From Candidatus Cloacimonadota bacterium (lineage in GTDB: Bacteria > Cloacimonadota > Cloacimonadia > JGIOTU-2 > B8-G9): a stretch of 11,441 nt of DNA. The DNA is taken from assembly GCA_003647765.1 (NCBI GenBank), contig QMNM01000018.1:1-11441 (forward strand), in the 5' to 3' direction. Positions 6,517 to 11,441 of this stretch are shown here, one piece after another. How positions within the stretch are numbered: the stretch's first letter is position 1; the number at the start of each line of letters is the position of its first letter. Both the position numbers and the translations under genes were made by a program. Below the pieces are notes generated by a model. That model was not told the DNA's origin, searched no databases, and saw only the letters and a program-made list of their open reading frames with translations.

Positions 6517-7194
6517 ATGGATGAAAAGGACAATAGGATAACTAAAATGAAAGCAAATATAGATATTATAAGTGATTGGAAGGATGATGTAGAGAGTTAT
6601 TATGAGAAAGCTGTAAGTTTAGCTCTTTTACTTATCCTTTTTACTTTTATTGTCTTCCCAAAAATAGAAGTCAAGCCATATAAAAAAGAGATAAAAGAGA
6701 TGAAGACGATTGATCTCCCACCTGAAATTAGACAAAAGATTAAGCCCCCAGAAGAAGTTAAGCCAATTATTCCACTTACAGTTGAAATATCTGGTGATGC
6801 TGGGGATGAAGACGCAGAAGTTGTTGAAACTATTGGTGAAACTTCTTTAGATTTGACAAAACCTCCTCCTCCTATGGAAGAAGGCGGTTATGGTAAAACA
6901 CCAAAATTTGTGATACACGATGAAAATCCAATTCCTATTAAGAAAGTGCCTCCCAAATATCCCGCATTTGCGAAAGAAAGCGGAATTGAAGGTACTGTTA
7001 TAATAGAAGCAGAAGTTTTTAAAGATGGTTCTGTTGGAGCTGTAGTTGTAGTAAAATCTCTACAATCAGGACCAGGAGGTCTAGATGCAGCAGCAATAGA
7101 AGCAGTAAAAAAGTGGAAATTTATCCCAGCAAAGAATAATAATCAACCTGTAGCTGTCTGGGTTAGATTACCAATTACATTTTCTCTTGATTAA
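6517..7194 (+). CDS. tonB: TonB energy-transducing protein
   Basis: A 225-residue protein linking the ExbB/ExbD motor to the outer-membrane receptor. A cytoplasmic segment of about 30 residues precedes one span (about 33-47, SLALLLILFTFIVFP). The periplasmic linker (48-140) is acidic and proline-bearing (LPPEIRQKIKPPEEVKP, TKPPPPMEEGG) but lacks the long Pro-Lys repeats of E. coli TonB. The C-terminal domain (145-225) is clear: PPKYPAFAKESGIEGTVIIE, FKDGSVGAVVVVKS, LDAAAIEAVKKWKFIPAK, VWVRLPITFSLD. Oddly, the span contains no histidine, whereas E. coli TonB has His20, and the cytoplasmic segment is long and charged. I chose ATG 6517 because GGCAGG sits seven bases upstream; the in-frame TTG at 6502 has no ribosome site. 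It lies 67 bases after exbD and 71 bases before the large exported protein. Confidence 0.9.
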   Translation: MDEKDNRITKMKANIDIISDWKDDVESYYEKAVSLALLLILFTFIVFPKIEVKPYKKEIKEMKTIDLPPEIRQKIKPPEEVKPIIPLTVEISGDAGDEDAEVVETIGETSLDLTKPPPPMEEGGYGKTPKFVIHDENPIPIKKVPPKYPAFAKESGIEGTVIIEAEVFKDGSVGAVVVVKSLQSGPGGLDAAAIEAVKKWKFIPAKNNNQPVAVWVRLPITFSLD

Positions 7195-7206
7195 GAGAAC
7201 AAGATG

Positions 7207-7220
7207 ACAAGAAACTCTTG
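7207..7220. repeat. Near-palindromic 14-mer ACAAGAAACTCTTG, copy 2
   Basis: CAAGA-AAC-TCTTG is an inverted repeat and matches 13 of 14 bases of the copy at 4649-4662. Its right half, AACTCTTG, is the unit that is then repeated in tandem at 7213-7244, which suggests that the array grew from this half. Confidence 0.55.
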
Positions 7221-7244
7221 AACTCTTGAACTCTTGAACTCTTT
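7213..7244. repeat. Four tandem octamers (AACTCTTG) in the tonB-exported protein spacer
   Basis: AACTCTTG occurs three times in a row and is followed by AACTCTTT. The array fills almost half of the 71-base spacer and ends eight bases before the GGAGGT ribosome binding site (7253-7258) of the next gene. Unit length and sequence differ from the heptamer array at 4596-4644. Confidence 0.93.
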
Positions 7245-7265
7245 TAAAGATTGGAGGTTAGATAG

Positions 7266-10211
7266 ATGGCAAAATTTAGTAAGGGCTTATTCATTCTGAT
7301 ATTAGTGATTCTATTTTTATGTTCTACTATTGTAATAGCACGAATGGCTGATGAAACTAATAATAGTAAAAAATTGGATATATTTAATTATCATTATGTT
7401 GGGAATATCTGGTTAAGAGTAAGTAATTATGGATTTTTTGGTGCAGGAGACGATATAACGCCAAAATGGCCGTCATTAGAGTATCCAGGTGGTTCTGCAA
7501 TTGACTATCTTTATCAAGGTGCATTATGGTTTGGAGCAAAAAAATATAGAAGAGGCGATGATGGTAGAATAGTGTATGAAGTAGACCCTGTATCAGGTGA
7601 TTCCATTGCAATTATTGACACATTAGTATCTATAGGTTTTGATGGATATCACGATGTTATGGAATTTCTTCCTGCATATAACCCATTAGAGGAAAACCCA
7701 TTAGGTGGACAATATACTGCATATAATTTGAAAGACAAAATATTAGAAAGTTCAATTCGTACACAAAAAACTGGTAATGATGATGATGGTGATGGAATGA
7801 TAGATGAAGACCCACCAGGATTTGCTTTACCTTTCAGAGTAACTGAAGAGATGCCAGGGGTGTTTTCTATTTTTGGTGGACAATTTATGCACGAATTAGA
7901 CCCTGATCAAACAGTTGCAATTATTACTGATGAAAGAAATAGTTTGATATGGTTTCCATTAGGTTTTGTTGATTTATCCTATATTGACCCTGACAGTATC
8001 TATTGCTTTTCTGAAGAAGAAGATGATGATGATGATGGACTATCAGATGAAGATGGATTCCCTACTTCTGAACAAGATTTCCTATCTTATTATTATGATT
8101 ACAGCCCTTTTGGCACAGCTGGTAATAGAGATTGGGGCAGCTGGAGAAATTCTAATAATCATGTCCCATTAAACATTCGTGTCAGACAGATAAGTTTTCA
8201 ATGGAGTTATGAGTATATTAAGAATTTATGTTATATAGAATTTGATATTACTAATATGAATCCAAATGATACCCTATATGATTGTGCAATGGGTATATAT
8301 ATGGATAGTGATATAGGTCCACAGGCATGGGGGGGCAGAACAATATCTACTGATGATATTAGTAGTTATGTAAAAGGATCTAGTTACGAATTCGCTTATT
8401 CTTATGATTCTGATGGTGATGGTGGTTTAACAACTGGTATGATAGGAGCTCGTGTGTGTACGCCTGACCCTGACCAATTAGATTTTGAATGCTGGTCTTA
8501 CTCTTTAGATGTTGACCCGCCTGATGATTTTGACCCTCTAAGCGACCCATCTGGTGGCAAGCTAACAGCAAATGAAAAATACTGGCTACTTACCGGACGA
8601 AATCCTGGTCCAGATAGGTTTGTTTCATTAAGACAGGAGCCAGATAATCAGATAGGTGATCCTTGTGATACACGATATCTCTTTGCATTCTATGGAGATA
8701 TGAAAGGAGCATCTGCACCAACAGACTCATCATGGAACCTTGCACCAGGCAAAACAATGAAAATTGTAATTGCTCTATTTCCAGGAGAAAATCTTACAGA
8801 GTTAAAATCCACAGCATTATGGGCAAAATCAATATATGGTGAAGCACAAACATTGACTACTGTTGTTTTACCAGATACTTTTGACCATTACAATGCTCCT
8901 GGTCCACCAGATATTCCTAAAATGACACTGGAACAATCTCATAATGGCGATTCTATCTTTGTTTATTGGGATAATGGCTCAGAATTTACTTATGACCCTA
9001 TGACTGTTGATGAAGGATTAGTTGGCTACCAAAATTTAATACCATATTGGCCCAGTTATGATCCTGATATTCAGCCCGGCGATTCTGATTACAATGAAAA
9101 CGCTATAGTTCCTCGTGATATTGCTGATCGTCTTAGACACGATTTTCAGGGATATACTGTATGGCATGCTTCTGGTAGTGGCGAACAAGATGCTTATGAA
9201 ATGGTGGCAAGATGGGATAAAATAGATACTAAACAAGATCTTGAGGACTATGACTGTTGTATGTACGGCAGCATTCCAGAAGATGAATGGATGGATTTTG
9301 GCGGTCAATTAGGCAATGATACTGGATTGCCTGATTCTCATAGAGTAAAAGAAAAAGATATTGTATATATCTCTGATAACGATACAATCTATTGGACTGA
9401 CTATTATCAATTAGATGATCTTTATGAGATAGATTCTATTGCAGTAGGGGATACTATCTATGGAATGCCACTTTATGCCGCTGATGTGGATTCTTCTGTT
9501 TCTACTATTGGATTATCCCTAGACCAAGAACAATTGCTATTCAAAAATCCCAATGTGCCTGATGATGTGTATTTAGCTTTATGTGATGACAAATTAATTC
9601 CTCTGCCTGGACATCTTGGACAGAATCATCCTGGATTTGATGACTTTGCTGAAATGAGAAAATACCGCTTGGCACGAAGGCTCTATAAATATACTATTAA
9701 ATATCCAGAAAAAGGTGTAGAGAATTACATATCAGTAACAGCATTTGACCGTGGTATGCCATCCAAACCATTGATGGCTCTGGAATCTGGTAGAGATGCT
9801 AATAGAATTACTGTTTTCCCTGGTCCAACTGCAACATCTAATATGGATAATATTTATGTAGTACCTAATCCTTATTTAGGACAGAGCAAATTTGATGGTC
9901 GTAAAGAGGGTGATGAAAAAGGTGATAGAAGTAAAAGAATTTGGTTTGTTAATTTACCATTGAATTGTAAGGTTAAGATATTCACTCTTGCTGGTGATTT
10001 GGTTGATGAATTTGAGCATCATGGAGAACATTACGCAGAAGTATTAAATCCAAGTAAAGCCGCACCAACTGGAATAACTTCTGGTGGAATTCACGAATGG
10101 AATATGTTATCAAAATATGACCAGATTATTGCAAGTGGCGTATATCTATATTCAGTGAAAAATATTGATACTGGCGATGTAAAAGTTGATAAATTTGTAA
10201 TTATTAAGTAA
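7266..10211 (+). CDS. Large exported protein with acidic calcium-loop motifs and SGVY-type C-terminal sorting domain
   Basis: A 981-residue exported protein of unknown function. Residues 1-26 are a signal peptide (LFILILVILFLCSTIVIA). The N-terminal region carries FFGAG...PSLEYPGGSAIDYLYQGALWFGAKK (57-93), a segment I associate with large exported proteins of uncultured FCB-related phyla. Acidic Asp/Gly loops resembling thrombospondin-3/dockerin calcium sites occur at 171-182 (NDDDGDGMIDED), 250-264 (EEEDDDDDGLSDEDG) and 381-386 (DSDGDG). The tail, about 861-981, begins with IYVVPNPYLGQS, continues through VKIFTLAGDLVDEF and ends with ASGVYLYSV...KVDKFVIIK; this is the C-terminal sorting/FlgD-Ig-like domain of surface or secreted proteins. 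No catalytic motif is recognisable. A GGAGGT site precedes the ATG. It lies between tonB and a PorV-like barrel, which suggests surface display linked to the transport locus. A binding or structural role is more likely than an enzyme, but this is inference. Confidence 0.85.
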   Translation: MAKFSKGLFILILVILFLCSTIVIARMADETNNSKKLDIFNYHYVGNIWLRVSNYGFFGAGDDITPKWPSLEYPGGSAIDYLYQGALWFGAKKYRRGDDGRIVYEVDPVSGDSIAIIDTLVSIGFDGYHDVMEFLPAYNPLEENPLGGQYTAYNLKDKILESSIRTQKTGNDDDGDGMIDEDPPGFALPFRVTEEMPGVFSIFGGQFMHELDPDQTVAIITDERNSLIWFPLGFVDLSYIDPDSIYCFSEEEDDDDDGLSDEDGFPTSEQDFLSYYYDYSPFGTAGNRDWGSWRNSNNHVPLNIRVRQISFQWSYEYIKNLCYIEFDITNMNPNDTLYDCAMGIYMDSDIGPQAWGGRTISTDDISSYVKGSSYEFAYSYDSDGDGGLTTGMIGARVCTPDPDQLDFECWSYSLDVDPPDDFDPLSDPSGGKLTANEKYWLLTGRNPGPDRFVSLRQEPDNQIGDPCDTRYLFAFYGDMKGASAPTDSSWNLAPGKTMKIVIALFPGENLTELKSTALWAKSIYGEAQTLTTVVLPDTFDHYNAPGPPDIPKMTLEQSHNGDSIFVYWDNGSEFTYDPMTVDEGLVGYQNLIPYWPSYDPDIQPGDSDYNENAIVPRDIADRLRHDFQGYTVWHASGSGEQDAYEMVARWDKIDTKQDLEDYDCCMYGSIPEDEWMDFGGQLGNDTGLPDSHRVKEKDIVYISDNDTIYWTDYYQLDDLYEIDSIAVGDTIYGMPLYAADVDSSVSTIGLSLDQEQLLFKNPNVPDDVYLALCDDKLIPLPGHLGQNHPGFDDFAEMRKYRLARRLYKYTIKYPEKGVENYISVTAFDRGMPSKPLMALESGRDANRITVFPGPTATSNMDNIYVVPNPYLGQSKFDGRKEGDEKGDRSKRIWFVNLPLNCKVKIFTLAGDLVDEFEHHGEHYAEVLNPSKAAPTGITSGGIHEWNMLSKYDQIIASGVYLYSVKNIDTGDVKVDKFVIIK

Positions 10212-10227
10212 AGAAATAAACTACAAA

Positions 10228-10250
10228 CAGTCGCGAATCAGACACTAATA
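10228..10250. repeat. Spacer element CAGTCGCGAAT...CACTAATA, copy 2
   Basis: The 82-base gap before the barrel gene contains CAGTCGCGAAT (10228-10238) and CACTAATA (10243-10250), the two blocks seen at 5968-6010 but with 4 instead of 24 bases between them. This looks like a shorter member of the same intergenic family. Confidence 0.45.
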
Positions 10251-10293
10251 CATTTTGGATTGTTTGTTGGAAAAATAGATAGGAGAATTCCAC

Positions 10294-11319
10294 ATGAAGA
10301 AAATCTTTATTCTAATATTAGTTCTGGCTTTGATTCAATCAGCTTTGTTCGCTGACATCTTTCCAAAGGCTGGGACTGCTGGACTACAATTTTTGAAATT
10401 AGGCATTGATGCTCGTGCTGTTGGTATGGGGCAAGCTTATACAGCCTATACTAATGATGCTTCATCTTCTTATTGGAATCCAGCTGGTCTAGCTCTTTTG
10501 AGAAGGAATGAATTATTTATCAATCATATCAGCTGGCCAGCAAATATTAACTATGAGTATGCAACTTATGCGTATGTAACAACAATGGGAACTTTTGCTA
10601 TTAGCTCTGGCATTCTACATATGGATTATATGGATATTACTGATGAAGATACATTCGGGCCAACTGGCGAAGAATTTACCTGCGGAGATGCTATGGTCGG
10701 TGCTTCTTATGCTGTGAGCTTAACTGATAAGTTCTCATTCGGTGGAACTGTAAAATATCTAAGAGAATATCTTTACGAGTATGATGTCAATGGCTGGTCT
10801 GTGGATGTGGGAACATTATATAATACAGGTTGGAAAAACTTGACAATTGGAATGTCTTTGAGGAACTTTGGTCCCAATCTACGCTATAAAGTAGATAATG
10901 ATGAAGATGGTGAATATGATGAAGATCCTTATGACTGGCTGGATAATGACGGTGACGGAAAAATTGATGAAGATGGTGAAGAGCTCTTATTTCCTATTCC
11001 AATGAATTTCTCGCTCGGTGTAGCTATAGACATTATAAAAGAGCAAAATCAAGGACTAAATGCAGTTCTTCAACTTGACAATTGTATAGATAGACAAGAG
11101 ACCTGGAATATTGGTGCAGAATATCGGTACAAAAATCTCTTCTTGCGCTCTGGATACCAATTTGAATATGATACTAATGGATTGTCCTTTGGTGTAGGAG
11201 TAAAAATTCCTACATCCTTTGCCATCCTAAAAATTGACTATGCCTATACTGATATGGGCGATTTAGTAGAAACATTCTTGAAAGGTGCTCATCGCCTTTC
11301 ATTGAAATTTAGCTTCTAA
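10294..11319 (+). CDS. PorV/PorQ-family outer-membrane beta-barrel protein
   Basis: A 341-residue FadL-like barrel of the PorV/PorQ (UPF0164-related) family. Residues 1-20 are a signal peptide. The family signature is at 26-67: AGTAGLQFLKLGIDARAVGM, then AYTAYTNDASSSYWNPAGLA. Alternating strands continue to the end (RLSLKFSF), with a C-terminal Phe typical of outer-membrane proteins. PorV in Bacteroidota carries type IX cargo from the translocon to the attachment complex; many relatives in other phyla have no proven role. An unusual insert at 201-230 (DNDEDGEYDED and DNDGDGKIDEDGEE) resembles paired calcium loops, and the same style of motif occurs in the exported protein encoded just upstream. 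The start has AGGAG at 10281-10285. The barrel assignment is firm; a shuttle role for the neighbouring protein is inference. Confidence 0.88.
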   Translation: MKKIFILILVLALIQSALFADIFPKAGTAGLQFLKLGIDARAVGMGQAYTAYTNDASSSYWNPAGLALLRRNELFINHISWPANINYEYATYAYVTTMGTFAISSGILHMDYMDITDEDTFGPTGEEFTCGDAMVGASYAVSLTDKFSFGGTVKYLREYLYEYDVNGWSVDVGTLYNTGWKNLTIGMSLRNFGPNLRYKVDNDEDGEYDEDPYDWLDNDGDGKIDEDGEELLFPIPMNFSLGVAIDIIKEQNQGLNAVLQLDNCIDRQETWNIGAEYRYKNLFLRSGYQFEYDTNGLSFGVGVKIPTSFAILKIDYAYTDMGDLVETFLKGAHRLSLKFSF

Positions 11320-11339
11320 ACAAAATTAAGGAGGAAATG

Positions 11340-11441
11340 ATGAAAAAAGTAATGATAATTAGCATCCTTATGATGCTAATCGCGTCCCTAACATTTGGTG
11401 AATTGCAACAGCAAGTGCGCACATTTATTCCTATTGAAACA
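11340..11441 (+). CDS. Start of another exported protein (3' partial)
   Basis: The frame is open to the window edge for 34 codons. It begins MKKVMIISILMMLIASLTFG followed by ELQQQVRTFIPIET, a clear signal peptide with likely cleavage near Gly20. AAGGAGG (11328-11334) is five bases before ATG 11340; an ATG directly before it (11337) is in frame but too close to the ribosome site. It starts 20 bases after the barrel gene, so it belongs to the same operon. The mature part is too short to identify. Confidence 0.75.
   Translation, partial: MKKVMIISILMMLIASLTFGELQQQVRTFIPIET

Noticed and set aside
7266-11319. Complete type IX secretion system
   Set aside because: Only a sorting-like tail and a PorV/PorQ-family barrel are present; none of the core components (such as SprA, PorK-N or PorU) is in the window, and PorV-like barrels also occur outside proven systems.

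Overview
The window is AT-rich Gram-negative DNA with every gene on the + strand. TonB-dependent transport, a PorV/PorQ-family barrel, exported proteins with SGVY-type C-terminal tails and one TAnnTTTG promoter match point to the Fibrobacterota-Chlorobiota-Bacteroidota (FCB) side of the tree. Most starts have a good AGGAGG-type ribosome binding site, which argues against a typical Bacteroidota genome. An uncultured FCB-related phylum of the Cloacimonadota / WOR-3 / Marinimicrobia kind fits best. This placement is inference; there is no rRNA or phylogenetic marker in the window.

Layout. Bases 1-123 are the tail of an exported protein with a FlgD-Ig / type IX-like sorting motif, closed by a strong hairpin terminator (143-182). 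A 287-base gap follows. Next is a two-gene unit: a 67-residue single-span membrane protein and a LipM-type octanoyltransferase (protein lipoylation). A 165-base gap carrying a Bacteroidota-style promoter leads into a long co-directional cluster without a visible internal terminator: an outer-membrane TonB-dependent receptor (1680-4589), exbB (4711-5523), two exbD paralogues (5553-5966, 6042-6449), tonB (6517-7194), a 981-residue exported protein with acidic calcium-loop-like motifs and an SGVY tail (7266-10211), a PorV/PorQ-family barrel with a similar acidic insert (10294-11319), and the start of another exported protein (from 11340).

How the genes may work together. ExbB, ExbD and TonB would form the inner-membrane motor that uses the proton gradient to drive the adjacent receptor. 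The large exported protein and the PorV-like barrel next to it look like a cargo and an outer-membrane partner. The cluster therefore joins an energised import system and a surface-display pair in one probable transcription unit. The substrate cannot be read from sequence.

The four longer spacers inside the cluster each carry repetitive DNA: seven 7-bp units (4596-4644), four 8-bp units (7213-7244), a near-palindromic 14-mer at two of the junctions (4649-4662, 7207-7220), and a CAGTCGsGAAT...CACTAATA element at the other two (5968-6010, 10228-10250). These spacer repeats and the acidic motif shared by the cargo and the barrel are the least explained signals here.
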